From NCBI GenBank assembly GCA_010015675.1, contig ML977067.1:1-21806 (forward strand): a stretch of 21,806 nucleotides of DNA. The letters are read 5' to 3'. This document shows, piece after piece, positions 1 through 9,859 of this stretch (its first letter is position 1; every line of letters begins with the position of its first letter). The notes beneath the pieces were generated by a model that saw only the letters and a list, made by a program, of their open reading frames with translations, ran no database searches and was not told the DNA's origin. The DNA is from Byssothecium circinans. Its lineage: Eukaryota; Ascomycota; Dothideomycetes; Pleosporales; Massarinaceae. A program made the position numbers and the translations under genes.

Positions 1-3
1 AGG

Positions 4-77
4 TCAATCAGGTCAGTTCTCGAGGGCTCCGAGTACCAAATCAGGTCCAATTCACCTCTAAAAACTGACCTGATTGA
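4..77. repeat. 15-bp perfect inverted repeat, 74-bp unit
   Basis: Positions 4-18 (TCAATCAGGTCAGTT) are the exact reverse complement of 63-77. A partial third copy, AATCAGGTC, lies in the loop near 39-47. The two arms could form a hairpin or be the ends of a very short transposon-derived element (MITE). No coding sequence lies inside. No target-site duplication can be seen, because the left arm sits at the window edge. The repeat itself is certain; calling it a mobile element is inference. Confidence 0.6.
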
Positions 78-460
78 TTGATAGCAACTCTGTGTGGATA
101 TAAGAATACGACGATAATGTTAATCTAAACGCCATCTCCCTTTCTCTAGGTCCAAATATTCACCATGTATAAGTTCGAGTGGTTTAGCTGAGCGTGCTGT
201 CGCCACCAGCCTGATCAGCGCCTAGTTCAATCTCCATCTGTCGCAAGCTCTCCCGTAGTAAAAGAAGTGGGATGGAACGTAGCTACCCAACCTCACTCTC
301 AAGATAGTGATAGCTCGTCCTCTAAGTGAAAAAATTTGGTGCTGTTTCCTCCCTGCATAGGCTTTTCAGTATTACTTGCATCCCATTTTTTCTGCTACGT
401 GAGAGGCAAGTTCCTACGGAGCCTTACGGGGGATGTACTGTACGCCTTCGCGACTGCTAG

Positions 461-572
461 TTATCTCAACATCCCCACGTGAATTGTACTTACCTCCTAT
501 CAATAAAGGAATTAGAATTCTTGTTAATTTGATTCGAAATCACGTAGGCTCCTTATAAAGATGTTGAGATAA
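461..572. repeat. 13-bp inverted repeat flanking 112 bp, MITE-like
   Basis: TTATCTCAACATC at 461-473 is the exact reverse complement of 560-572. Just inside are near-matching CACGTGAATT and AAATCACGT blocks, so the pairing extends imperfectly inward. The size and shape suit a small non-autonomous DNA-transposon remnant or a cruciform-forming site. No ORF lies within. The identity of the element is unknown. Confidence 0.45.
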
Positions 573-1039
573 TTGTGAATCCGCAAGTCGTATATCCCCC
601 TAAGGTGTCCAGCATTATCTTCTCCACCTTCCATCTCTCAACTGTGCAGACTGGTCTCACATCATCGGGGGCTTTTTTTTCGATTCGAAGCTTTCTTTTC
701 TCCTACTTCGCAACTCTCTCAGTGGACTTAATCAAGTGCCAGCGTTGGCACCTACCCTGGTCTTCGCTTGTGTCTGCTTCGATGAGGCTGAGTAAGGCGC
801 GCGATCTTGAGCAGTGCCTCCTCATGTACATGCACTGCCACAAAGACGCTCTTATAGAATGCTAAAGGCATCGAAAGGTGAGCCCGAGCCATTGTTTTAA
901 ACGACTTTAGTTGTTGCCTCACCTGGGCAAGGCTCTGCCTTCCCCATCTCTTCTTCACCCACCTTTCCCATCAGCCTGGCCACCCAAACCACCATGTATA
1001 ACTCCTCGTTCAACTTGATTCGTAGTTACTGAAGACACA

Positions 1040-3091
1040 ATGCTGGCCAACGTGGATCCATGCCATCTCTACGCGCAGCATCCCCTCAACTATGACAAGA
1101 AAGAGATCAGAGTGTTCCGGTTGCTGCCTGGAGCATGGAACGATCCCCTCCAATGCGACATGGAAGTTGTATCTCTTACCGACGAACCTACATTTTCCGC
1201 CCTGTCGTACGTTTGGGGAAAGCACCCAGAGGACCACAAAATTATGATTGGTAATCATGCGTTCCGTATAAAGCCAAATTTGTATACCGCTCTCCGTCGT
1301 ATTCGAGCACATCAAAAGGCGAAAGGCGAAATGGGGGCACTTTGGGCCGACGCTGTATCAATCGAGCAGGGCAATACACGAGAAAGAAATCATCAAGTTG
1401 GACTTATGGTGGATATTTATTCGAACTGTGACCAGTGCTTCATATGGCTGGGCGAATTGGCAAAGAAGATGGAAGATCAGCTGGGCTGTGATTACGAGCA
1501 CACGGTGGACCTGACAACGCCGAACTATGTCAACGAGGACCCTGCTTGGACACAACTCATATCTTAGAACGGGATCCAAATACGCAAACAAAAAAGGCAT
1601 CCAGATACCTACCACCTACTTGAGGTCAGAGGACCTGCGTTTTCACTACCCGAACGTGCGGTTCATGTTGCCACTACACTACGCTTTCTGGGGCTAGGCT
1701 TCCATTTCCCGATCGAGAAATATCCCGAATTATCGCCACATAATGACTTCTCGTGGTCGGTGCTCAAGACATTCTTCAGAAAGAATGAGTGGTTCACGCG
1801 ACTCTGGGTTGTACAGGAAGCTACACTTGCAAAGGAAGTGACACTACTGTTTAGGCCTGTAGCTCTACCACTGGACTCTTTACCGTGCGACGAAAACGAC
1901 TTCGAAGAGAAACACCAGCCAGGCAGATGTAACTGCTCATACCAGATCAAGGAAGTGTTCAGCGTTTTTGAGCGGTTCTCAACCATTATTGACTCTAGGC
2001 GACACTTCCGCCAATTGGACCGGACAGTTTCCATCCCTCGAAAGCGCTTACATTTCTACGGCCTACTAGCTACGGAGCACTTGGACCATATCTACGGGAT
2101 GCTTTCATTGTGTTCTTCGAACATCACTTACGATGAACCTATCTTGCCAGACTATGAAACACAACCCGAGGCACTGTTCAAGAATGTATGTCGAAACGAG
2201 ATTCTTCACTTCCGCTCAATTTGGCCTCTCGTACTATCGCCCATCAAGCTACACTATCCAAAAATGCCCTCGTGGGCAATTGACTGGACCGCCTTCCCTG
2301 TGGCTAGGGAGAAAGATGACGATACGTGGTTGCATATCTTCCACCGCTCAATGGCTTGCAAAATCCCAAAGGAAATCCCAACCGCGAATATACAGTTCCG
2401 CGACGAAAATCTGCAAGCCGAGTGCCTATCGGTCGACCGAATCTCGGCTTGTGTTTACTGCAATGGGTACGACGCATTTACAACATCTGAAACACTGTGC
2501 ACCATGACGAACTTAATCCGCAAGAGATATTCAATAACTGACCAGTACCCTGGAGATGCGTCAATGACCTACCATGAAGCTTGGATGACCGTTCTGTGTG
2601 CAGACAGCCTCAATAAAAAACACCACGAGATCAATATCGGACCGAAGCTCTTTGCTCGCTCAGATAAATCGGACTTTTTTTGGGTCGTGGAAGCAGCCAG
2701 GCTGTCGTTAGGCGAGCTGCGAGCTGAGTTCCATGGGATTAATCATAGCCAGTCTGCGTTCTTCAAGTCCTCAATGGTGAGCATGGTTTACTCGTACAAC
2801 GCCATGTTCATCACCGAGAAGGGCTATCTGGGCATCGCGAAAGGGCATAGTTTCCCTGGCAATTTCAGTACGGAACAGCTGGTTGCTGGAGATGGCATCT
2901 TTATCCTCCCAGGCGGTAAAGTACCGTTTGTGCTTCGGAAAGCAGAGGCACCGTCGAGAGAGTCCGCGGGTAATGCAAATAAGAACTGGAAGGTGGTGGG
3001 GACGTGTTATCTTCAAGGGTTTATGTATGGGGAACATAATGCTGAGCTGTTTGAGGAACAAGGCGGTTATACTGCGATCACGATCATATGA
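1040..3091 (+). CDS. Heterokaryon incompatibility (HET) domain protein, frame broken by one TAG
   Basis: HET proteins act in non-self recognition when fungal hyphae fuse; many trigger cell death, but this one's partner is unknown. The ATG at 1040 has A at -3. HET blocks appear in order: FSALSYVWG (residues 52-60), KPNLYTALRRIR (78-89), LWADAVSIEQ (101-110, canonical LWIDAICINQ), NHQVGLMVDIYS (117-128), FIWLGE (134-139). After the break come WFTRLWVVQEA and, near the C-terminus, GDGIFILPGGKVPFVLR, typical of this family. An in-frame TAG lies at 1565-1567, and the same frame then stays open to 3091. Either this is a nonsense mutation, or the TAG ends an intron. Frame-keeping options are 1505-1567 (63 nt) and 1529-1567 (39 nt), both with poor donors (GTGGAC, GTCAAC). 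The intact product would be about 660-680 residues. Family call is firm; intactness is undecided. Confidence 0.85.
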
Positions 3092-4046
3092 GCAAGCACT
3101 CGTTTGCTGTTACAATGTATGTACCATTTGAACTAGGGACTGGTGTCTCACTCACTCCCACAATCCCATACCGTCAGCCCCACACTTCCCTACTCCGCCT
3201 ATCATCATCACTCTCCCATAAAATGTGTACCACTACCTGTCTGTATGTCTCCATATCAAGGTTCGGTCTGTACAATCAATATCCTGCACCTGTGTCATCC
3301 AGGTCACGCAGACTCAGCAAAAGCGGGCCGATTGTGGGTGTGTTCCTGCGAAGCCGCCGAAGCGAAACAAGAGCGCGAAAGGAAGGCCTATGGGAATGGT
3401 TACAAGAAACGAGTTGGCGGGTGAGCAATAAAGTATGATGATGTTAGAAGAGAGGCGGTCTCGGGCAGAAGGTTTGGACGTGAAAAGTGTTTATAATTTC
3501 ACCTGCAATTGTATGATCATGATAGATTTTTGTATTCGGCGAACTATTTCAATATGATTGTGGACGAAGGCTAGCAGGGGATATAAGTAAGCCAAGAGGT
3601 CGAGAAAGAGCAAAGAGATTTCAGCAAGAGAAGAAGACTAGACTACAAGGAGAGCAGTTTCACATTATCGGAAGAAGGACTTAATATGTTGGGACCCCTC
3701 CTTTTGAAATCGAACCAGAAATTCGCGGCTACGATATGAATGTGGGATACGAGGTTGAACAAAGTGCCGAGTCGGGAAATAGATGAAGTGTTGGTGTTGG
3801 TAGCCTACAACGTGCCTGCAGCCTTCCATATTCCCTCACCACCACGAGGCTTCATCTACCGATATGAGCCTCAACTCAATTTCTTGATCATCTACCTTAA
3901 ACAGATCGCTCTGTGTATCTCTTACCTAGATCTCTTCTTCTCTTTTCCCACATGAAGCTACACATCTTTCTAACTTTTGACACTGTTGTTGTATCTTCAG
4001 CGCAGTTACTTTTCATAGTACATCTCACACAACATCTCTGTTCGTC
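3092..4046. other. Intergenic region, no supported gene
   Basis: Overlapping short frames at 3088-3438 and 3740-3955 show no domain, signal peptide or convincing splice structure. A TATAAG box near 3582 and CT-rich stretches could belong to a promoter for the 4047 locus, but they are too far away to be convincing. I see nothing else. Confidence 0.45.
3427..3432 (+). terminator. Possible poly(A) signal AATAAA
   Basis: AATAAA lies 336 bases after the HET stop codon. It is the only canonical hexamer I noticed close downstream. In fungi this signal is loosely conserved, so this is only a candidate for the 3' end of the HET transcript. Confidence 0.25.
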
Positions 4047-4310
4047 ATGTCGATCGCCGACATCGAATTCAACGAGTCATTCCTCGTCCTGATGGTGGGA
4101 ACGATTGCGTGCTCTTGCACGTACTTTATTCTTGGAGATAGGGAAGACCGAAAAGCGCAAACGAAAAGCAGAGGCAGCTAGCGCAAAAGGAAAAGAGAAA
4201 GAGAGGACGGATTCTGAACAAAAAATGGGAATGAAAACACAAGCGGTGTTATTGAGCTTGAACAGCCTGGCTTGCCCGAACTTTCTGCAATCGAAATGCC
4301 AGAAATGTGA
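4047..4310 (+). pseudogene. Decayed single-span membrane protein, relative of the 16836 gene
   Basis: From the ATG at 4047 one frame runs to a TGA at 4308-4310 but is broken by TAG at 4179 and TGA at 4215. It holds a short hydrophobic stretch (about residues 12-29), the block SCTYFILGDR, a basic stretch after the first stop, and then ELEQPGLPEL at 4254-4283. The intact gene at 16836-16471 (-) has SCIYFIWKDR and the identical ELEQPGLPEL in the same order, so the two loci are homologous. No GT occurs between about 4123 and 4244, so a simple intron removing both stops is hard to draw. The membrane segment is shorter than in the relative, suggesting a deletion too. Alternatives are a short 44-residue product or a recently broken allele. 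Confidence 0.6.
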
Positions 4311-5676
4311 AGCAAGCCGACGATAATATCGAGAAACGCCATGTGAACATTTCCTGGTTTACTGGGAATGGACGGAACAAAGTTAATCGAGCTATCAAGC
4401 GCGGGGATGTGGTGGCAGAGAAGGACCGCAAAGACGCATTGATTGGATTGCATGGGATCTTGAAGTCGGAGCTGCAAAGACCAGTTCCATCGTGCAAGTG
4501 TTCGAGAGGACGAAATGCGTGACGATATGACCCTGTTCGACTGCTTCGCGCAAGACGACAGCATCAGAAGATCAAACAAAAATTGATCGAGCGATCCAAT
4601 ACATAACGAGCTCGCCTCTCAAACTCGCACCCTACCCATCATCCAATGATCCAGGTCGGTGACCACCGGACATTCAACACACAAAGATGTTGACTTGCTA
4701 CCAAGGAACAGGCATCGACCTCCAAGAACCCAAATTTGTGGGTCCTCGAGAGATGAGAACTGGCACGTGTGTAGGGGACGGGAGAACAACCAGGGAAGCG
4801 TATCCTGGTGATCCTTCACTTCGGCGATGTGAATGGTGCTATTTTTAAATTCATCACTTCGTGCGTAGTACGTACCTACGAAGGAATTCTCCTTGTTTCC
4901 GGAGTGATAATTCGGAGACTGAATGAGACAACGAGAGAGGGGTTTTTCAAGTCCAATGGCAGTGGAAGCATGTATCGGTGTTGTATGTGAGGGCCGCCAG
5001 ACCTGCCGTCCTCTGAGGATGGATGGACGGCGTAATGATTGGCTCGAAAAAGCAGATTCGCATCCGCTTAGGCAGCGTGCCCGAGAACATTTGGATGATG
5101 CTGCGACATTATTTGCAAGAAGCACCGCTCCAAGACCCATCAAGGGAAATGCTCAACAGGCGTCGAGCATAACAAGCAACCTTAAACTTACGTACAAACG
5201 CCATTTCAACGTCGATCAAGCCGCTCCGCACTCCTCGTGAACCCACGCCAAACACACAGCCACACTCTTCCACCCGCCCATAAACTATCGTTCGCCAATG
5301 CCGCCACATGAAACTCATGTGCTCAAAGCTCCCGATACTACGACCTCGGTATGGCGATCGCCTAACCCTCCGCGGGCCATTCGACACCCACTCCACTGTC
5401 GTATAGCGCGCAAGTACACGGTACACCCCGTGGTTAAGTACCGTACGAAGTGAGAGGAGGTCCGGACCAGTCTTCCCTACACTGCGTTCGCTTACCCCGG
5501 TCTACCACGGCCGTAAAAGTGTAGGCTAAGAACGGCAAGGGATTGATCCGATGCACGCGTTGAAGGAGTGCTGTGAGATGATTGGTGGAAACAGGATTCA
5601 GGATGTAAGTGATTCGATGCGATGCCAACTGCCTAAAGAAGGAGCGTCTGCGAAACCGACCGATTGCGTCTTTTCG
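4311..5676. other. Intergenic region, no supported gene
   Basis: Frames at 4307-4522 (+), 4619-5140 (-) and 4923-5240 (+) are open but overlap on opposite strands and show no family resemblance, signal peptide or domain. The minus-strand frame is the longest, 173 codons from the ATG at 5138-5140. I do not call it a gene. No repeats or RNA genes were seen. Confidence 0.4.
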
Positions 5677-6588
5677 CTAGACCCTACCTAGGGAACTTGA
5701 CCTACCGGCACCATCGACTGGCCGTTGACTTGGCCGTGTGGCTTGCGATACGAGGATAGAGGAGAATGTGGAGGGAGAGTGTGCATTATTGTAGACGATA
5801 CGAGAGGCAACGTACATTTTGAACCTGAGGCGTTGCCGGACTGCAGATTTTTGGAGATATTTGGTAATGGAGTAAGATCGGCGGGTAGCACAGTATGGTT
5901 CATGGTAGATAGGCGAATGCTTTGCACATGGTACTGCCGAGCATTCATAATCACAAAAACACCCCGAAGATAGATGAAAGCTGATGATCAGCCGACTATC
6001 CCAGCCTAGCACACAAACCCTAATGCCAATCTCCTGGCCAGTTGCCTTATTTCCCCCATCTTTGAACCTTTTTCCTCTTCGGTCACTGCAGCAACCTGTG
6101 CGACATCCTTGACGACAAGGTCGCAAATAATTTATTTGCATTAGATAGGTGCAATAGATTTGTCGATAAAGATGCGATAGATTGAAAGCGACGTCTGGCC
6201 TTAGACTTGGGGATGAAGGAATGTCGCCAGTGGTCTGGCTATTCCATCCTTTGCGGGGGCCTCGCGTGCTCTGGCCCCGAAATCTTGGTTCTGGCTCGGG
6301 GACTCCGCCGCTAGATCCGGCAGTAGAGATACATGTCCTTCGTTCAATGAGGATAGTGTCGAGTGGCATTAGCGACAAGTCGCGGCACTCAGTGAGCCAT
6401 CTCACAGATGCCGAAGTTTGCCATGAACCCCAAATCTTTCTGCCCATCTGCATTCTGTCGCCCCTCATTTTGCATGTAAAACATTCATCTCCAGACACGA
6501 TGCTTTTTGCAACCCCGCCAATCTGAGTTCTGGCCTGCCACAGTCTCACAAACGTACCCGCCCCACGCATTAACATCCTGACCTGCAT
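5677..6588 (-). CDS. Hypothetical 303-codon ORF, doubtful
   Basis: A complete ATG-to-TAG frame of 303 codons lies on the minus strand. That is long for a chance ORF in DNA of average composition, which is why it is listed. Against it: I recognise no domain, the composition is rich in Arg, Ser and Cys without an ordered pattern, there is no signal peptide or membrane segment, and the ATG has an indifferent context. It could be a lineage-specific gene, a chance frame, or a decayed gene of the other strand. Confidence 0.2.
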   Translation of the reverse strand: MQVRMLMRGAGTFVRLWQARTQIGGVAKSIVSGDECFTCKMRGDRMQMGRKIWGSWQTSASVRWLTECRDLSLMPLDTILIERRTCISTAGSSGGVPEPEPRFRGQSTRGPRKGWNSQTTGDIPSSPSLRPDVAFNLSHLYRQIYCTYLMQINYLRPCRQGCRTGCCSDRRGKRFKDGGNKATGQEIGIRVCVLGWDSRLIISFHLSSGCFCDYECSAVPCAKHSPIYHEPYCATRRSYSITKYLQKSAVRQRLRFKMYVASRIVYNNAHSPSTFSSILVSQATRPSQRPVDGAGRSSSLGRV

Positions 6589-7048
6589 ACCTCAAAAGAT
6601 CCTCGGGCCTCTCGAGATTCGTTCGCTAAGCCCCGAAACCCCATGTTGATTCCATCAACACGGCAAACCCATGTTCCTAAGCCATGGGGCTTCCTAGACC
6701 GTCATAGTGCTTGGTCGCTCAGCTCGTATCCAAGGAGGCTTCGGCCGCCTTGACAGACTGCCGTATTTGAGTGCTTACAGTCGCACTCGTTCCTGAGAGT
6801 TGGCCTTCAGGCGTGGGTCCTCACAGCTTTTCGAATTCATCGTTCGTCCGTTTTACATCCGTCTGGTGTCGAAGTCGACGTATTTTTTTCTTTTGTTACT
6901 ATTGCATGCGAGTTGGTTCATCTTAATAGCCGATAAGCATCCTTTGTACGGCGCGGCGTTTTCCGCCCCATCGACGAATGTATCCACGAAATCCCTAGCC
7001 CCTTCGTGCGATCGATATAAACGATAGCGCCCCCGCGAATCCGCAAAA
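6589..7048. other. Intergenic region, promoter side of the 7049 gene
   Basis: No gene is supported. Two small perfect or near-perfect hairpins are present, at about 6643-6660 (TGTTGAT stem) and about 6730-6751 (CAAGGAGGC paired with GCCGCCTTG). Their role is unknown. Confidence 0.4.
7016..7021 (+). promoter_or_regulatory. TATA-like box before the 7049 gene
   Basis: TATAAA lies 28 bases before the ATG at 7049. If it is used, the 5' leader would be nearly absent, so it may be fortuitous. Confidence 0.25.
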
Positions 7049-7606
7049 ATGGTGGACCAAAACATGAGCCCGAATACACCTGCTGGCGGTGGCCACGCCC
7101 CAGATCAATCACCGAACAGTAAAACACCTACGAACAAGCAACCGGATGTCGTCCAGGCTGGACAATGGATGCTGATCTTTGCACTGGTCCTCATCTTCCT
7201 GGTATGCTGCGCTCTCGCGGCACACTTCTACCTACGGCGTCAGAAACGCAGGCGGAGGAAAAAGGTCAAGAAGACTAAGAAGAATAGCAAGGAGGACATG
7301 GAGGAGGACGGGCCGCTGGAAGCAGAATTGCATTCGAAGCAAAAGGAGATTGCTGAGCTGATTGGCACACCCATTTGTGAGATGGGCGAGCCAGAGCCAC
7401 GCTATGAGATGGAGGACGCGGAGGTGCACGAGCGACGCTACACGATGCTCGATTGGCCTCTTCAGAATCCCGCGGATAATCCCGTCGTTAGTCCCATGGA
7501 CCGCGATCTCGAAGCCGGCACCTTCTTTGGCGAGATGAACTCGGCGATTTCCCCGATGCAACCAGACGCGAGGGTCTACGCTGCGTATTGGGGCCGGGCA
7601 ATGTGA
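7049..7606 (+). CDS. Single-span membrane protein with basic stop-transfer and acidic tail
   Basis: The 185-residue product has a Pro/Asn/Gln-rich N-terminus (1-38), one strong hydrophobic segment (about 40-61), and then a basic cluster (RRQKRRRRKK, 63-72) that should anchor the tail on the cytosolic side. There is no cleavable signal peptide, so the expected topology is N-out, C-in. The tail is acidic and holds ELIGTPICEM at 103-112. This loosely matches ELEQPGLPEL in the 16836 gene and the 4047 remnant, with pattern E-L-x4-[LI]-x-E-[LM]. The ATG context (AAAATGG) is good. It has a single exon. I do not recognise a named family; the layout suggests a membrane-anchored adaptor or sensor, which is inference. 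Confidence 0.75.
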   Translation: MVDQNMSPNTPAGGGHAPDQSPNSKTPTNKQPDVVQAGQWMLIFALVLIFLVCCALAAHFYLRRQKRRRRKKVKKTKKNSKEDMEEDGPLEAELHSKQKEIAELIGTPICEMGEPEPRYEMEDAEVHERRYTMLDWPLQNPADNPVVSPMDRDLEAGTFFGEMNSAISPMQPDARVYAAYWGRAM

Positions 7607-8712
7607 GGAATAGGCACAAATGATGAAGAATGTTGTCGCATTGGACAAGTCACACAACTACGCAGCTGTTGGGATGAAGTTGGTTGGGGAGGTACCTCGC
7701 CAACGAATTCGAGGTATGACCTACTTTGGACCATCATCAGTGCAGCGATACACGATATGATGGGTGCGATGACATATGAGCATCGCATCCACAAGTCGAG
7801 AAAGAATGTCCGAGAGACACCTTAGTGAGTTTTTTCCGGCACAGATACAAATTCCTCTACTAACTTCCGTAGGATCAAGCCACGACGCCGTATTTTCGCA
7901 TCGAACTTGGAGGTGCTAACTGCGGAAGTCCTGGACAAGGATTAGACAGTGAGATCGGATTATGATGATCCTAGTCGTCCCTTTTGTACTATCTACGGTG
8001 TGGATTAGAGGCGACGGCTTGGTCGAAGGTTCGGCATGTAGAAGTAAGATTGCGTTCATGGAAGACATGTAACGGATATATAAGGAGGCGCTGGGGTTGA
8101 GTGGACACTAAATCATGTTAGCATGTCAACGCGACACCAATTTCATGCTCTTTTCCCACCAGCTTTCTCTCGCAACTCAGTATTCCTCTATAACTGTACA
8201 GCATCTCCACCTTTCCGCTCACACTTTCGTCCTTGAACATCACCGGCGCAACGTTTCTTTTGTGCGAGTGAATTGTATCATAAAAGCTGGAGACTTGAAC
8301 TTTTTGAGATGCAGAAGGGATGCGTCTTGAAGTTAGAGATAGAAAGGTCATGTGATCTAAAGCAACTCCGCCAACCCGGCTCGCTCCGACCCACACTAAA
8401 CCAAACACTTCCATGGTTTCGTTTCGAAACGTCATCCCGCGAAGCACATCGACCAATCCCAACGAACCATCGTCTCTGTCATAAGTCGACTCTTTACCGC
8501 ATTGATACTAGCGAACGTCCGATTTGCGCGTCGCTTCGCAGGCTGAGCCAGTGATTCGATGAGGGCTGAGTCATTTGAACGACGAATCACCGAGTGGTAC
8601 GTGCAGGGAGGCACTGCCTCCATCGCCAACGTCTCTTTTCCCCTCGATTTCCCTCAGGCTTCATGCCACTATCGCTGCTATTGCTGCTGTGGATCTTACA
8701 TGTTTTACCGTT
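7607..8712. other. Intergenic region with an intron-like motif and a distant TATA box
   Basis: Besides the intron-like stretch, a TATATAA lies at 8077-8083. It is about 630 bases before the secreted-protein ATG at 8713, so it may serve a long leader or an unseen transcript. Short frames at 8115-8330 (+), 8118-8462 (-) and 8273-8554 (+) overlap one another and are unconvincing. Confidence 0.35.
7825..7872 (+). other. Intron-like sequence without a matching gene
   Basis: These 48 bases carry textbook fungal intron signals: GTGAGT at the left end, TACTAAC as branch site (7858-7864), and CGTAG at the right end. Joining the flanks gives only short frames in all three phases, and none looks like a protein. 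It may be an intron in the 3' UTR of the 7049 gene, in a non-coding RNA, or in a decayed gene. Confidence 0.4.
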
Positions 8713-9218
8713 ATGATGCGCAACTTCTTCGCTGTATTCGCCGCCCTGACCCTAGGGCCGATAGGCTTCGCGACAGCCGGCGAAATGCTCGTGGGACCTG
8801 ATCGGATCAAAGTCTTCCTTTTCGCAGCTCCGGCCTTCTACTCTGAAGTCGGTGTGGATGTGAGGAATAGTACATGCCTGAGTCTAGACAACAACCTGTA
8901 AGTCTCCATACCAATGACCCGGTTTTCTTGATCCGCGCTAACCGGATCGCAGGATCGATGGAAGGGTGAGATCAGTTCTGATCGGTGGTTCCGATGTTTG
9001 GGCGGTTCGGGCTCGCAAGGACAACTGGTATTGCGTGTTGTGGGAGTATGTCACTTGTTGTGGGCAGGATAGATTCCAAGCTGACCTGCGATAGTAATCA
9101 TGAGTGTCAAGGTGGAGATGCCCAGAAGATTGTGGTCTCCGGTGGTCAAAACAACCTGGAAAGTGCGGGATGGGGCTCACGAGTTCGTGGCGTGCAATGC
9201 GTCAACCCAAAGGGATGA
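8713..9218 (+). CDS. Small secreted four-cysteine protein, three exons
   Basis: Exons are 8713-8897, 8953-9045 and 9095-9218, giving 133 residues. Intron 1 (55 nt) has GTAAGT, GCTAAC and GCAG. Intron 2 (49 nt) has GTATGT, GCTGAC and ATAG. Both splices keep the frame and remove stop codons. The N-terminus is a clear signal peptide (MMRNFFAVFAALTLGP...), probably cut after Ala near residue 22. The mature part has four Cys in the contexts NSTC, WYC, HEC and VQC, enough for two disulfides, and one N-glycosylation site (NST). The C-terminal pattern C-x-L-[WY]-x-x-x-x-C-x-G ... L-x-x-x-G-W ... C resembles secreted ascomycete proteins with a beta/gamma-crystallin-like look. A role as apoplastic effector or antimicrobial protein is inference. 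ATGs at 8713 and 8716 are both possible starts. Confidence 0.8.
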
Positions 9219-9859
9219 AGCGGATTACTTTGCATTGTAGGCCACCCGGCAGAGAAAAATGCATACGAGACGAAAAGCCCGTGCCACCAGCGATCAAACC
9301 AGTCTAGTCTGTCGGAATGAAATGGGACCGCCGCCTCGATTGGGATGGTTGCTGGGAAGATGGACAATTCGATCAAGGACGCTTGCTGTAATGAAAATTA
9401 TATGAGGTGGCTAGATTGTTATGCAGGAGTCGATCCTAGAGTGGACGAGAAGTGTCGGCACGGTGATGAGGAAGTTGCAGTCACATGGAACTTCAGGGGG
9501 TAGTCGCGATGGAAGATAACTGGAATCGAGCCAGACGGGCCAGACTCCTCACCTCAACGATCGACCTGCACGCATATACCACAAGGATGATGAACGATCA
9601 TGGAAGCGATCGGCCGCAGAAGGTGCAAATGTTTGAGGGCTTGATATACTTGGAAACGGTGATAGCATGTCACTCTTTGCGTGAGAGGCTTGTCTTACGG
9701 GTGGCTCTTTATGTATCCATCGCCGTGGAAAGGCGTGCGTAGAAATCACAAGTACATTCGAAGCTATCAGGCCTCCCTTCTACATACTTCAGACTTTATA
9801 AGCCACTAACCCAATTCTTAGCAACCTGAACTAATTCACAAACATCCGGCAAAGCGACA
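9219..9859. other. Intergenic region before the first BTB gene
   Basis: An 85-codon frame at 9485-9742 has no recognisable features, and I do not call it. The final 70 bases hold a TATA-like box (9795-9801) and a stretch with CTAAC and a TTAG acceptor-like site (about 9807-9821), which could mark a 5' UTR intron. Confidence 0.4.
9795..9801 (+). promoter_or_regulatory. TATA-like box before the 9860 gene
   Basis: TTTATAA lies about 60 bases before the ATG of the BTB-type gene, a plausible core-promoter distance for a filamentous fungus. Confidence 0.35.

Larger units (their letters stand above)
1..1039. other. Intergenic region, no supported gene
   Basis: Apart from the two inverted repeats, I see no gene here. 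The open frames at 575-865 (+) and 752-958 (-) overlap each other and have no recognisable protein character. The last 100-200 bases presumably hold the promoter of the HET gene that starts at 1040, but no strong TATA box is visible. Confidence 0.5.

Noticed and set aside
3088..3438. Three overlapping frames after the HET gene
   Set aside because: They cover the same bases in different phases, start at the HET 3' end and look like UTR sequence.
4619..5140. 173-codon minus-strand frame from an ATG at 5138-5140
   Set aside because: No domain, signal peptide or membrane segment; no ordered pattern; other frames overlap it on the plus strand.
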